Shown here: piece after piece, positions 8,342 to 16,536 of the stretch
How the letters are laid out: every line of letters begins with the position of its first letter
How positions within the stretch are numbered: position 1 is the stretch's first letter
Assembly (NCBI GenBank): GCA_030654015.1
Contig: JAURYI010000023.1
Location: forward strand, 1 to 64,000
Direction: 5' to 3'
Source of the DNA: Methylococcales bacterium
Lineage (GTDB): Bacteria; Pseudomonadota; Gammaproteobacteria; Methylococcales; Methylomonadaceae
Length of the DNA: 64,000 nt
Program-made: the position numbers and the translations under genes
Notes under the pieces: generated by a model
What the model was told of the DNA's origin: nothing
The model's database searches: none
What the model saw: the letters and a program-made list of their open reading frames with translations, nothing else

Positions 8342-9730
8342 TCATTTTTTTGCTAACGTCGTTCCAGCTGGTTTAAAAGCGTGTAAATCAACGGTAACTT
8401 CGGTGTTATCAACCGCACAACCCCACGTCAACGCTTGATCTTGGGTGAAACGTTTGCCCAATTGCCACGCAATTTGCGCACGACCTAATTCCACACCCAA
8501 ATAAAACGCATGACCGCCATCCTGTTCAACGTGCAGATGCGGGTATAAATCAAACGGATCTGTCGCCGTGTGTAAGCCGTCGCGATTAAACACATGAACG
8601 CCTTCCGCGCTGGTTTGAATACGAAAACTGGGGTCTTTAATCTGCCCTGCCAGTTCTGCAATTTCCGCCTGCGAATAGGGAAATGGCGCGGTGTCATGCA
8701 ATGCCATTAAATCGGGGTTGATGTGTTTCGGTAACGTGTCTTGTTGTTTGGCGGCATACATAATACGCCGCGCCACATCGGCTTCTTTAATCGCACGGCA
8801 CGCGTGTTGACTGACTTCGGTGGCAAGAATCTGGTTAATATTAAGTTCAGAACAAATACCCAATAACAGCGCGTTCATGCCCACCGTATCGGCATGAGTC
8901 AGTTCGGTAATATTGCCGACACCGAGCATCATTTCCACGTCGGGATACTGTTTACGCACCGTGTGATAACGAACGATGGAATCGGTAAAACCAAAATGCA
9001 GCGGGTCTAAAATCGGGTCAACAATAAACGGGCGATTTTTTGCCTGCATGATGTTTATCGCCCTATCCAACGAGGCTAAATCTTCATGGGTTTCAGGGAT
9101 TAAAATCGGCGTGGAAGCGACTTCATCGGCAACCCATAAGGTGGATTCATGCAGACTCAATAAATAATCCGCACCCGCTTTGCCGCCGCGCAGTAAATCC
9201 TTGGCATCCAATGAATCGACACTGACCATGTAGCCCTGCTGTTTCAGTGTCCGAATAATATTTTCCATTTCAGGAAAATCGGTGCTGGGCAAACAACCTA
9301 TATCAATGACATCCGCGCCGTTGTTACGGTAATACGCGGCGCGGTTTAACACTTCATCAATACTGATGGTCGCCGCATCGGTAATTTCCGCAAAAATTTT
9401 CACGGCGTATTTGCTTAAATCAGCTTTATGCGCCTTTTTACCAAAATACTGCGGCAAATCTTTCAGCTCTTCAGGGCCGCGTTCCACAGGAATGCCGAGG
9501 TGTTCTGTCACTGCGTCTATATCACCACGACACCGACCCGGAATAATAATTCGATCCGCGCCAAAGGTATCACTCAGGCGGCGAATAATCATGTCCGTAG
9601 TCATCAACGCCGCGACTTTCAACCCCAATTGATGCACGGTATAAGTAAATTCAGGCTGCATTTTTTCTAAAATGCTGCGCAACTGTTTTTCTGCCAGCTT
9701 GCCTGTTAAAAATAGAATGTGTTCAGTCAT
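8342..9730 (-). CDS. Dihydropteroate synthase-like protein of H4MPT biosynthesis (DUF6513 plus DHPS domain)
   Basis: 462 residues. The N-terminal part (about 1-130; starts MTEHILFLTGKLAEKQL) is the DUF6513-type domain found in methylotroph and methanogen proteins. Residues about 130-330 form a pterin-binding TIM barrel with GADVIDIGCLPSTD, SVDSLDAKDLLRGGKAGADY and MMLGVGNITELTHADT. It is the presumed enzyme that condenses the pterin with the aminobenzoate-ribofuranosyl unit on the H4MPT branch, distinct from the folate enzyme encoded by folP nearby. It is followed by a palindromic repeat and then the DUF447 gene. Confidence 0.85.
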   Translation of the reverse strand: MTEHILFLTGKLAEKQLRSILEKMQPEFTYTVHQLGLKVAALMTTDMIIRRLSDTFGADRIIIPGRCRGDIDAVTEHLGIPVERGPEELKDLPQYFGKKAHKADLSKYAVKIFAEITDAATISIDEVLNRAAYYRNNGADVIDIGCLPSTDFPEMENIIRTLKQQGYMVSVDSLDAKDLLRGGKAGADYLLSLHESTLWVADEVASTPILIPETHEDLASLDRAINIMQAKNRPFIVDPILDPLHFGFTDSIVRYHTVRKQYPDVEMMLGVGNITELTHADTVGMNALLLGICSELNINQILATEVSQHACRAIKEADVARRIMYAAKQQDTLPKHINPDLMALHDTAPFPYSQAEIAELAGQIKDPSFRIQTSAEGVHVFNRDGLHTATDPFDLYPHLHVEQDGGHAFYLGVELGRAQIAWQLGKRFTQDQALTWGCAVDNTEVTVDLHAFKPAGTTLAKK

Positions 9731-9736
9731 TATTTT

Positions 9737-10015
9737 TCATAATGTATTTTTGATGTCACGATAGAAGTTTTCATGGCTTCCTAAGGCGAGTAAAGTCAAA
9801 GTGATAATGTGTTCTTCATAGCTATACGCCAACAGCGTCAACTGGTTATTCATACGGAATTTATAAACCCACAAAAAATCTAAATCGCCTTTTTTCTGTT
9901 GACCGATTGCAGGGTTATTCATGATTATTTTGATAGCTGTATCAAGTTCTGATTTTTGCTTGGGCGTAAGTTTTTTAACGCTTTGTTTAAACTGCCGTGT
10001 TTGGACAATCTGCAT
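9737..10015 (-). CDS. RelE/ParE-superfamily toxin
   Basis: 92 residues from ATG 10015, just 1 nt after the antitoxin stop; an upstream in-frame start at 10045 would overlap the antitoxin and is less likely. The sequence MQIVQTRQFKQSVKKL, the central LDFLWVYKFRMNNQLTLLAYSY and the C-terminal ITLTLLALGSHENFY fit RelE/ParE/YafQ-like toxins, which are mRNA interferases or gyrase poisons. Which activity applies cannot be told from sequence. It lies inside the H4MPT gene run, between the flavoprotein and the DHPS-like gene. Confidence 0.8.
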   Translation of the reverse strand: MQIVQTRQFKQSVKKLTPKQKSELDTAIKIIMNNPAIGQQKKGDLDFLWVYKFRMNNQLTLLAYSYEEHIITLTLLALGSHENFYRDIKNTL

Positions 10016-10016
10016 T

Positions 10017-10232
10017 TTAATCAAACAGATAAGGTTCAACTTCACCTGCTAACATTGCTTCTCTAGCGTTGAGAACCGTTTTAATAAACTCAAAACTTAA
10101 ATCAGGGTTTTCTTCCGCACAATGCCCAATCCTTGCCCAATAGTTAATTTGTTCATCTACACTACGGTGGCAAATTTCAGCCTGTATATTAGCGGCTTCA
10201 GCTAATGGATCTGTAATAGTGACGGAAATCAT
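10017..10232 (-). CDS. ParD-like antitoxin
   Basis: A 71-residue protein with the ParD-like family layout: an ITDPLAEAANIQAEICHRSV strand-helix at the N-terminus, EQINYWARIGHCAEENPDLSFEF, and an acidic C-terminus ending EVEPYLFD. It is expected to bind its promoter and neutralise the adjacent RelE/ParE-like toxin. It overlaps the upstream flavoprotein gene by 4 nt (ATGA), so the pair is transcribed from that gene's promoter. Confidence 0.8.
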   Translation of the reverse strand: MISVTITDPLAEAANIQAEICHRSVDEQINYWARIGHCAEENPDLSFEFIKTVLNAREAMLAGEVEPYLFD

Positions 10233-10783
10233 AATGAACCTGCTTGATTAAGTAATTTAAGTCGCTGAGTGACCGTAACGATTAACTCATCCACACTATC
10301 AACCACCGTAGTATATTCAAATCCGCGCAATTTATCAGTCGCTTCTAAATCAATTTTACGCGGATAGACCATGACTTTTTTGCCTTTTGGCGCGGTGGTT
10401 TCTATTTCAGGCGCGACATCACAGGGATAGACAATACTGGGTACACGGCACTTGCCTGCTTGGGCATATAAATTGGTTACTAAAGAATCAGAAATACCTA
10501 ACACGCACTTGGCGACTGTGTTGGAAGTCGTCGGAGCCATGACAAAGGTATGATAATAGCCTTTATAGAAATGCCCAACAGGCGGCGCGGATGCAGATTT
10601 ATCACGATACACGGGCATCACGGCACGCACGTCGCTAAGATCAATACCGTACATTTTCAGCACTTCTTCCCCTGCCTGACTGAGATATAAATCCACGTCT
10701 TTCAAGGTCAGCAAAAATTCCAGACATTCTTCTATATAATGCCCTGAGCCAGTGATTGCCCAAGCTAATCGAGGTTTATTCAT
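10229..10783 (-). CDS. Flavoprotein, dihydromethanopterin reductase (acceptor)-like, DmrB/AfpA family
   Basis: A 184-residue flavoprotein of the UbiX/AfpA fold: N-terminal LAWAITGSGHYIEECLEFL, a YYHTFVMAPTTSNTVAKCVLGISDSLVTN core, and VYPCDVAP. Homologues called DmrB or archaeoflavoprotein reduce dihydromethanopterin, the last step towards active H4MPT, or act as electron shuttles. Its position in this H4MPT gene run supports the DmrB reading. The start at 10783 diverges from folP with a 72-bp shared promoter region. Its 3' end overlaps the antitoxin start. Confidence 0.8.
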   Translation of the reverse strand: MNKPRLAWAITGSGHYIEECLEFLLTLKDVDLYLSQAGEEVLKMYGIDLSDVRAVMPVYRDKSASAPPVGHFYKGYYHTFVMAPTTSNTVAKCVLGISDSLVTNLYAQAGKCRVPSIVYPCDVAPEIETTAPKGKKVMVYPRKIDLEATDKLRGFEYTTVVDSVDELIVTVTQRLKLLNQAGSL

Positions 10784-10855
10784 TACACGGTATCAAATTA
10801 AAATAGTCGGGCATTATAACCCGAATTCAAACCACAGAAGACACTCAGGAGTTCT

Positions 10856-11680
10856 ATGATAGTCACACACGCCGACAAACCGCTGATTATGGGCATTTTA
10901 AATGTCACGCCCGACAGTTTTTCCGATGGCGGCAAATATGCGGATAAGGAATCGGCAGTACAACAAGTGCAACGGATGTTGTCAGAAGGCGTTGATATTA
11001 TTGATATAGGCGGCGAATCCACGCGCCCTAACTCTGACCCTGTGCCTGCACTGGAACAAATTGCGCGGGTTGTGCCTGTGATTGAAGCGATTAGGCAGGA
11101 AAGCGCGGTGTTAATCAGCATAGATACGACCTCTAGTGAAGTGGCTCAAGCGGCTCTCGATGCAGGGGCGAATTTGATTAATGATGTGTCGGCGGGCTTG
11201 AATGATCCCGCGATTCTTACTTTAGCCGCTACACGGAATGTGCCGATTATTTTAATGCACAGTAAAGGCACACCCAAAACCATGCAGGATAATCCGCATT
11301 ACGACAACGTGGTGCAAGAAGTTATCGACGCATTGCAACAGCGTGTTGCTGCCGCGTTAGCCGCTGGTGTGCAGCGCGACAATATTATTCTTGATGTAGG
11401 TATCGGGTTTGGCAAACGCAAACAGGATAATCTGGATTTGCTGGCGCAGTTGGCGGCGTTTGTCGCTCTCGGTTTTCCTGTGTTGCTCGGCACGAGTCGC
11501 AAGCGGTTTATGGGCAGTATTTGTGATGTCAGTGAACCTGCGGAATTAGTCACTGCCACAGCGGTCACAACGGCATTAGGCGTAATGGAGGGCGTGTCAT
11601 TATTTCGGGTGCATGATGTCAAAGAAAACCGTCAGGCAGTGGATATAGCGTGGGCAATTAAACAAAGTCGAGGCGTTTAG
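10856..11680 (+). CDS. folP: Dihydropteroate synthase
   Basis: A 274-residue DHPS with MGILNVTPDSFSDGG, DIIDIGGESTRP, LISIDTTSSEVAQAAL, LINDVSAG and LLGTSRKRFMG, all family signatures. It condenses 6-hydroxymethyl-dihydropterin diphosphate with p-aminobenzoate in folate synthesis in the cytoplasm. AGGAG precedes the ATG. It diverges from the H4MPT flavoprotein gene, placing a folate enzyme next to the H4MPT enzymes that use the same kind of pterin precursor. Confidence 0.95.
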   Translation: MIVTHADKPLIMGILNVTPDSFSDGGKYADKESAVQQVQRMLSEGVDIIDIGGESTRPNSDPVPALEQIARVVPVIEAIRQESAVLISIDTTSSEVAQAALDAGANLINDVSAGLNDPAILTLAATRNVPIILMHSKGTPKTMQDNPHYDNVVQEVIDALQQRVAAALAAGVQRDNIILDVGIGFGKRKQDNLDLLAQLAAFVALGFPVLLGTSRKRFMGSICDVSEPAELVTATAVTTALGVMEGVSLFRVHDVKENRQAVDIAWAIKQSRGV

Positions 11681-11720
11681 CGTAAAATACCGCTTATTTT
11701 TCACCCCGATTTAACACACC

Positions 11721-12278
11721 ATGATGATTGAACACATAAACGCCCTATTGCCACAAACGCAATGCGGACAATGCGGCTTTAACGGCTGCCGACCTTATGC
11801 GGAAGCGATAGCGGCAGGGCTTGCCGATATTAATCAATGCCCGCCCAGCGGCGATGAGGGCATTAATGAATTGGCGGCGTTATTAGGCGTTGCACCTAAA
11901 CCGCTGAATCCAGATTTTGGTGAACATAAACCCAAAAGCGTGGCTTTTATTATTGAGCGCGATTGTATCGGTTGCGTTAAATGTCTAGCGGTGTGTCCGA
12001 CCGATGCGATTTTAGGCGCAGCAAAACAAATGCACACGGTGATAGCCGCTGAATGTACCGGTTGTGAATTGTGTATCGCGCCCTGCCCTGTGGATTGTAT
12101 TGTCATGCAGGTGTTGCCTAATCAGGACATTGCCAAAGCGGAAAAACTCGCTTTTGCCCAACACGCCAAACAACGCTATGAAGCGCGTTTAGCGCGTAAA
12201 GCACAAGAAGACCTAGCAAAAGCGGAACGTTTGAAAAAACAGAAAGCCGCGTTATTAAAAATGAAAACAGGTTCATGA
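11721..12278 (+). CDS. rsxB: Soluble RnfB/RsxB-type iron-sulfur protein
   Basis: 185 residues. Residues about 13-40 carry the RnfB Fe-S domain ([17 protein letters not shown]...CPP). Residues about 80-135 hold two 4Fe-4S ferredoxin motifs ([12 protein letters not shown] and [12 protein letters not shown]), and a charged Lys-rich tail follows. The usual N-terminal membrane helix of RnfB is missing and no other rnf subunits are nearby. In gammaproteobacteria rsxB-type genes commonly sit next to nth. It overlaps nth by 4 nt (ATGA). It is probably an electron-transfer component rather than a whole Rnf complex. Confidence 0.85.
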   Translation: MMIEHINALLPQTQCGQCGFNGCRPYAEAIAAGLADINQCPPSGDEGINELAALLGVAPKPLNPDFGEHKPKSVAFIIERDCIGCVKCLAVCPTDAILGAAKQMHTVIAAECTGCELCIAPCPVDCIVMQVLPNQDIAKAEKLAFAQHAKQRYEARLARKAQEDLAKAERLKKQKAALLKMKTGS

Positions 12279-12904
12279 ATAATCAACAACGCCGCGCTAT
12301 TTTTGACCGTCTGGCACTGGCGATACCTGAACCGACCACCGAGCTGAGCTACAGTAGCCCGTTTGAGTTGCTGATTGCAGTGGTGCTATCCGCACAGGCG
12401 ACCGACAAAGGCGTAAATAAAGCGACCGCAAAATTATTTCCTGTTGCCAATACACCCGAAGCCATTCTTGCCTTGGGGGAAGACGGTTTAAAAGAATTTA
12501 TTAAAACCATCGGCTTGTTTAACAGCAAAGCCAAACATATTATCAGCTTGTGTCAGCAACTCTTAACACGCCACGCAGGGCAAGTGCCGAATACGCGCAC
12601 CGAGCTGGAAGCACTGGCAGGCGTAGGACGCAAAACCGCCAATGTGATACTTAATACCGCGTTCGGGCAACCGACTATTGCGGTTGATACGCATATTTTT
12701 CGCGTTGCCAATCGCACAGGGCTTGCCAAAGGTAAAAACGTGCTGGAAGTCGAACGCGGCTTAATGAAATGCGTGCCTAAACAGCATCAACAAGACGCAC
12801 ATCATTTGTTAATTCTACACGGGCGTTATACTTGTATCGCCCGAAAACCACGTTGTGAAAGCTGTGTCATTGCTGACTTGTGCGAGTTCAACAAAGCATT
12901 TTAA
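12275..12904 (+). CDS. nth: Endonuclease III
   Basis: 209 residues with the helix-hairpin-helix-GPD region ([31 protein letters not shown] region, catalytic Lys and Asp in place) and the C-terminal 4Fe-4S loop C-x6-C-x2-C-x5-C ([17 protein letters not shown]). It is the DNA glycosylase/AP lyase that removes oxidised pyrimidines in base excision repair. It is translationally coupled to the upstream Fe-S protein gene. Confidence 0.95.
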   Translation: MNNQQRRAIFDRLALAIPEPTTELSYSSPFELLIAVVLSAQATDKGVNKATAKLFPVANTPEAILALGEDGLKEFIKTIGLFNSKAKHIISLCQQLLTRHAGQVPNTRTELEALAGVGRKTANVILNTAFGQPTIAVDTHIFRVANRTGLAKGKNVLEVERGLMKCVPKQHQQDAHHLLILHGRYTCIARKPRCESCVIADLCEFNKAF

Positions 12905-13007
12905 ATGCAGCATTATAATAAACTTGGACAAATGCTGGACAAGCCCACATTTTTTTACAACAATACACGATATTCATCTTCTCTTAAGCAGGTGTTTGTT
13001 ATGATAT

Positions 13008-13063
13008 GAGCTATTCGATAGCTCTGCTGTATCGAAGTGTTTTCCAGCGTTCCTGACTGGAAA
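13008..13063. promoter_or_regulatory. Two inverted repeats upstream of the bufferin-type operon
   Basis: GAGCTA-TTCGA-TAGCTC (13008-13024) and TTTCCAG-9 nt-CTGGAAA (13041-13063) lie 40-100 bp before the first precursor gene. Either could be an operator or 5' UTR hairpin. The second has the size of a dimeric repressor site. No named regulator box is recognised. Confidence 0.4.
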
Positions 13064-13105
13064 TAATAACAATAAACTTTTTCACCATAACACAGGGTAT
13101 TCAAC

Positions 13106-13459
13106 ATGAAAAAAATCAACAAAACCCCATTAGCTGCCGCTATGGGCGTTGCGGTTATCTCAACATTTTCTATCAACGTTGCCAATGCAGAAGTCAGCCC
13201 ATTTGGCATGACTGAATTATCACAAGGTTATATGCAGGTTGCCGAAGCCGATAAAGCAGGCGAAATGAAATGCGGCGAAGGTATGAAAATGGAAAAACCT
13301 AAAGCCCCAGAAGGCGCGTGTGCTGGTAAAAAAACCGAAGCGAAACCCGCCGATGGCAAAGCCGCTGAAGCCGCCTGTGGCGCAGGCATGAAGCATGACA
13401 AAGAAGGCGCGTGCGGCGCGGGCATGAAAGCACCAGAAACTAAACCTGAAGCTAAATAA
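13106..13459 (+). CDS. Bufferin-like precursor peptide 1 (Cys/Met-rich, secreted)
   Basis: 117 residues. A long signal peptide (MKKINKTPLAAAMGVAVI to VANA) is followed by a conserved SPFGMTELSQGYMQVAEA segment, shared almost exactly with the next gene. The C-terminal half carries four Cys in MKCGEG, EGACAG, EAACGA and EGACGA contexts, with Met and Lys between. This matches bufferins/HvfA-type precursors, in which Cys in EGKCG-like motifs are modified by a DUF692 enzyme and the product binds copper in the periplasm. The operon partners follow. Here the Lys of EGKCG is mostly Ala. Confidence 0.8.
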   Translation: MKKINKTPLAAAMGVAVISTFSINVANAEVSPFGMTELSQGYMQVAEADKAGEMKCGEGMKMEKPKAPEGACAGKKTEAKPADGKAAEAACGAGMKHDKEGACGAGMKAPETKPEAK

Positions 13460-13483
13460 TCCAGAATAAACCTAGGAGTCACC

Positions 13484-14113
13484 ATGAAGAAAATAAATAA
13501 AACACCTTTTGCCGCTGCAATGGGCGTTGCTGTTATTTCAACATTTGCCGCAGGTTCAGCGAATGCAGAAGCCAGTCCATTTGGTATGACTGATCTGTCA
13601 CAAGGCTATATGCAAGTTGCAGAAGCAGAAATGAAATGTGGCGCGAATATGAAAATGGACGCACCTAAAGACGCGGATGCCAAAGCCCCTACAGCCTCAT
13701 GCGGCAATATGATGGAAGACGGCAAAATGAAACCAGGTATGGAAGCAGCCTGCGGCGCAATGATGAAAGGCAAAGAAGGTGCGTGCGGCATGATGCAACC
13801 CGGCGAAACCATGAAAGGCAAAGAAGGCGCGTGTGGCGAAGGTGCAAAAACCGATGCAGCCGCTAAAGCCCCTGAAGCCTCATGCGGCAACATGATGGAA
13901 GGCGGAAAAATGAAACCGGGCATGGAATCTATGTGCGGCGCAATGATGAAAGGTAAAGAAGGCGCGTGCGGCATGATGGCAGACGGTGAAGCCATGAAAA
14001 GCAAAGAAGGTTCATGTGGCGCGGCAATGAAAACCCCAGAAGATAAAGCCAAAAAGTCAGCGACCACCTCAGTAGGCACTAAAGTAATCCCCTACGTTCC
14101 AGCTGCCAAGTAA
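13484..14113 (+). CDS. Bufferin-like precursor peptide 2, enlarged by internal tandem duplication
   Basis: 209 residues, about twice the size of its neighbour. It has the same signal peptide and the same SPFGMTDLSQGYMQVAEAE segment. The rest holds nine Cys, each followed by Gly (MKCGAN, TASCGN, EAACGA, EGACGM, EGACGE, EASCGN, ESMCGA, EGACGM, EGSCGA), and many Met. A unit of about 55 residues starting A-P-x-A-S-C-G-N-M-M is present twice. It ends in an unrelated TSVGTKVIPYVPAAK tail. The inferred role is a high-capacity copper-buffering peptide after modification. AGGAG precedes the ATG. Confidence 0.8.
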   Translation: MKKINKTPFAAAMGVAVISTFAAGSANAEASPFGMTDLSQGYMQVAEAEMKCGANMKMDAPKDADAKAPTASCGNMMEDGKMKPGMEAACGAMMKGKEGACGMMQPGETMKGKEGACGEGAKTDAAAKAPEASCGNMMEGGKMKPGMESMCGAMMKGKEGACGMMADGEAMKSKEGSCGAAMKTPEDKAKKSATTSVGTKVIPYVPAAK

Positions 14114-14125
14114 GCGTTTTGTATG

Positions 14126-14207
14126 GTAGGTTGGGGTGAGCTTGCGAACCCCAACACTTAAACTCAACCCCTTATTTTGTTGGGGTTCGTGCCTCACCCC
14201 AACCTAC
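14126..14207. repeat. GTAGGTTGGGG hairpin repeat (family B)
   Basis: Arms GTAGGTTGGGGTGAG and CTCACCCCAACCTAC are exact complements, with inner complementary CGAACCCCAACA and TGTTGGGGTTCG segments. Close copies lie at 27131-27216 and 52774-52848. This copy sits between the precursor genes and the modification genes, so its hairpin could lower expression of the enzymes relative to the peptides. Confidence 0.9.
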
Positions 14208-14239
14208 TGACTCTTTTATAATATTCCATAGGTGTTCAC

Positions 14240-15091
14240 ATGGACACAACCCAACATCTTGTACACGGCGCAGGTCTTGGCTTACGACGCACCTTGCTCT
14301 CTGAAATTGTCGCCAATCCACCCAGCAGCGTTGATTTTTACGAAGTCGCCCCTGAAAACTGGATGACCATCGGCGGCAAATACGGCAAACAGTTTCGCGC
14401 CATGACTGAACAATTTGATTTTGTCTGTCACGGTTTATCGTTATCCATCGGTAGCACTGATCCGCTAGATGAACAATTCGTGCGTGATTTAAAAGGCTTC
14501 ATGCGCGAACACGGCATTAAATTTTACAGCGAACATTTAAGCTATTGCAGTAAAGACGGGCATTTGTACGACCTCATGCCGATACCATTTACCCAAGAAG
14601 CGGTGCATCACGTCGCCGCGCGGATTCGTCGCGTCCAAGACATACTGGAACACAAAATCGCCATCGAAAACGTCTCCTACTACGCCACACCCAGTCAGGA
14701 AATGACCGAGATTGATTTTTTCAATGCCGTGGTAGCAGAAGCTGATTGCGATGTGTTACTCGACATCAATAACATTTATGTCAACAGCGTTAATCACCGC
14801 TACGATGCCGAAGCGTTTTTAAAAGCCATGCCCGCGCACCGTGTCGCCTACGCGCACATTGCAGGACATTATGTCGAAGCGGAAGATTTTTTAGTCGATA
14901 CCCACGGCGCGGATATTATCGACCCTGTGTGGAAATTATTAGCCAAAGCCTACGAGTTATACGGCGTATTCCCCACCTTGTTGGAACGTGATTTTAACCT
15001 GCCCGCCTTATCGGAACTGGTTAAAGAAGTACAAACTATCAGCCAAATTCAACACGCGTGGGAACAACAGCATGAAAAACAGTCTGCCTGA
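14240..15091 (+). CDS. DUF692 multinuclear iron oxidase (MNIO), bufferin-modifying enzyme
   Basis: 283 residues. DUF692/BufB markers are visible: GAGLGLRRTLL, a VDFYEVAPENWM strand, FVCHGLSLSIGSTDPLD, FYSEHLSY, IAIENVSYY, LLDINNIYVN and AYAHIAGHY, supplying the His, Glu, Asp and Asn ligands of the iron centre on a TIM barrel. MNIOs oxidise Cys in precursor peptides to oxazolone/thioamide or thiooxazole groups. Its likely substrates are the two upstream peptides. It overlaps the partner gene by 20 nt. Confidence 0.9.
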   Translation: MDTTQHLVHGAGLGLRRTLLSEIVANPPSSVDFYEVAPENWMTIGGKYGKQFRAMTEQFDFVCHGLSLSIGSTDPLDEQFVRDLKGFMREHGIKFYSEHLSYCSKDGHLYDLMPIPFTQEAVHHVAARIRRVQDILEHKIAIENVSYYATPSQEMTEIDFFNAVVAEADCDVLLDINNIYVNSVNHRYDAEAFLKAMPAHRVAYAHIAGHYVEAEDFLVDTHGADIIDPVWKLLAKAYELYGVFPTLLERDFNLPALSELVKEVQTISQIQHAWEQQHEKQSA

Positions 15092-15821
15092 TTTTGACCA
15101 GAAACAACGCGAATTTGCCGCCTACATCCGCAATCCTGAACACAATCCCGTGCCTGAGGGCATACAGGAACAGCGTATGGCGATGTATCGCGAACTGTTT
15201 TTCAACAATATCAACGGCTTTCTCGCGGGCAATTTTCCCGTATTACGCGCACTGCTTAATGATGAACAATGGTTTGCACTGGCACAGGATTTTTTTGCAC
15301 ATCACCGTAGTGAATCGCCGCATTTTTCTGAAATACCCGAAGAATTTTTATATTTTTTAGAACACGAACGCGATAACGCCGATGATTTCCCCTTCATGCT
15401 GGAGCTGGCACATTATGAATGGGTGGAAATGGCGTTAGCTATTTCCAAAGAAGAACTGGTCATTAACCATTCAGAACTAACGCTGGAAAGCCGCATCCAA
15501 TTATCGCCATTAGCGTGGTCACTCGCCTATCAATACCCCGTCCATAAAATATCACCTGATTTTTTACCGACCGCCCCACCCGAACAACCCGCTTGCCTGA
15601 TTGTCTACCGTGGCACAGATGACGAAGTGCATTTCATCGAAATCACGCCGATAACCTACCGCTTATTAGCGACGATTGAAGCACACGAAAGCATGATAGT
15701 TAGGGATTGTTTACAAAAACTGATTCAGGAAACTCAACATCCAAACCCTGAATTAATGATGACAGCGGGCTTGCAAATACTGACAGAATTGGCGGAGAAA
15801 ATGATTGTTGTGGTGCTGTAA
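15072..15821 (+). CDS. DUF2063 partner protein (BufC/HvfC-like)
   Basis: 249 residues from ATG 15072; the frame is open further upstream within the DUF692 gene, but FAAYIRNPEHNPVPEGI near residue 15 is the usual family start. The N-terminal DUF2063 helical domain includes RMAMYRELFFNNINGFLAGNFPVLRALL, and the C-terminal half is the second domain. The family partners MNIO enzymes and is thought to bring the precursor peptide to them. The 20-nt overlap indicates translational coupling. A DoxX-family gene often found next is absent. Confidence 0.85.
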   Translation: MKNSLPDFDQKQREFAAYIRNPEHNPVPEGIQEQRMAMYRELFFNNINGFLAGNFPVLRALLNDEQWFALAQDFFAHHRSESPHFSEIPEEFLYFLEHERDNADDFPFMLELAHYEWVEMALAISKEELVINHSELTLESRIQLSPLAWSLAYQYPVHKISPDFLPTAPPEQPACLIVYRGTDDEVHFIEITPITYRLLATIEAHESMIVRDCLQKLIQETQHPNPELMMTAGLQILTELAEKMIVVVL

Positions 15822-15907
15822 GGCAAGAGCTAGGAACTCAACATTGACACATAGCTGTAACGCCTTGCATTCAGCTTGAATTTCTTTGATTTTGCGTATC
15901 AAAATCG

Positions 15908-16534
15908 TTATTCAATGGGCGTAATTTTCTGGGGCTTGGATAGTGTTTCAAAGAAATCAAACAACTCATGCAATTGGGTACTGGGGTTCATTTCCCCGCT
16001 TGCGATAGCTTCGGCAAGCACTTTAGGAGCTATGCGCCGTGCGTCGGTAAATCCATTATTCAGCATTAAGTCAAAAAGACCTTGAACATTACCTTTAGTG
16101 TAATTTTGTAAGCAGGCATGAGTACAAAGGTCTTTGATAACTAACTCAGCGGCTGAATACTTGCCTGCTTTTGTGTAAGGCTTTCTACAGTGACCAAAAT
16201 GCAGTAACAGCCAAAATTCAAAGCAGGGATAAGAAACGATAATTTTAACTTTGTTTGCGGTGCTAGCTAAATTTAACGCCTCGTCAAAATTGGGGTGTGT
16301 ATCTCGGTCTATCACACAAAAAACGTTATCAAAATTTTTTTGACGACTGATAGCGGCTTCAACTATACCCTTGGGGTCGGTTTTTCCACAATGGATAATT
16401 TCTACCTGTACTTTGACACGAAAATATTGGCTTGAATCTTCTAAATAGCGTTTGCCCGATTTTGTATCTTCGCAAATGACCAATACGGTTGGTTGCTGTT
16501 TTAAGCTCGGTTTTTTTCGGTCAAAACGCCCCAT
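15908..16534 (-). CDS. RloB-like protein (AbiLii type)
   Basis: A 208-residue protein of the RloB family: VLVICEDTKSGKRYLED near the N-terminus, a NVFCVIDRDTHPNFDEAL acidic segment, and KIIVSYPCFEFWLLLHF. The fold is related to TOPRIM-type nucleases; the conserved Glu and DRD acids are present. It starts 2 nt after its RloA partner stops, as in RloA/RloB or AbiLi/AbiLii pairs, which are linked to phage defence and restriction loci. The activity of this pair is inferred. Confidence 0.8.
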   Translation of the reverse strand: MGRFDRKKPSLKQQPTVLVICEDTKSGKRYLEDSSQYFRVKVQVEIIHCGKTDPKGIVEAAISRQKNFDNVFCVIDRDTHPNFDEALNLASTANKVKIIVSYPCFEFWLLLHFGHCRKPYTKAGKYSAAELVIKDLCTHACLQNYTKGNVQGLFDLMLNNGFTDARRIAPKVLAEAIASGEMNPSTQLHELFDFFETLSKPQKITPIE

Positions 16535-16536
16535 GT

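Noticed and set aside
13606-14079. 157-codon ORF antisense to the second bufferin-like precursor
   Set aside because: A mirror of the repetitive Cys/Met/Gly codons on the opposite strand; the sense frame has a signal peptide, ribosome site and operon partners.
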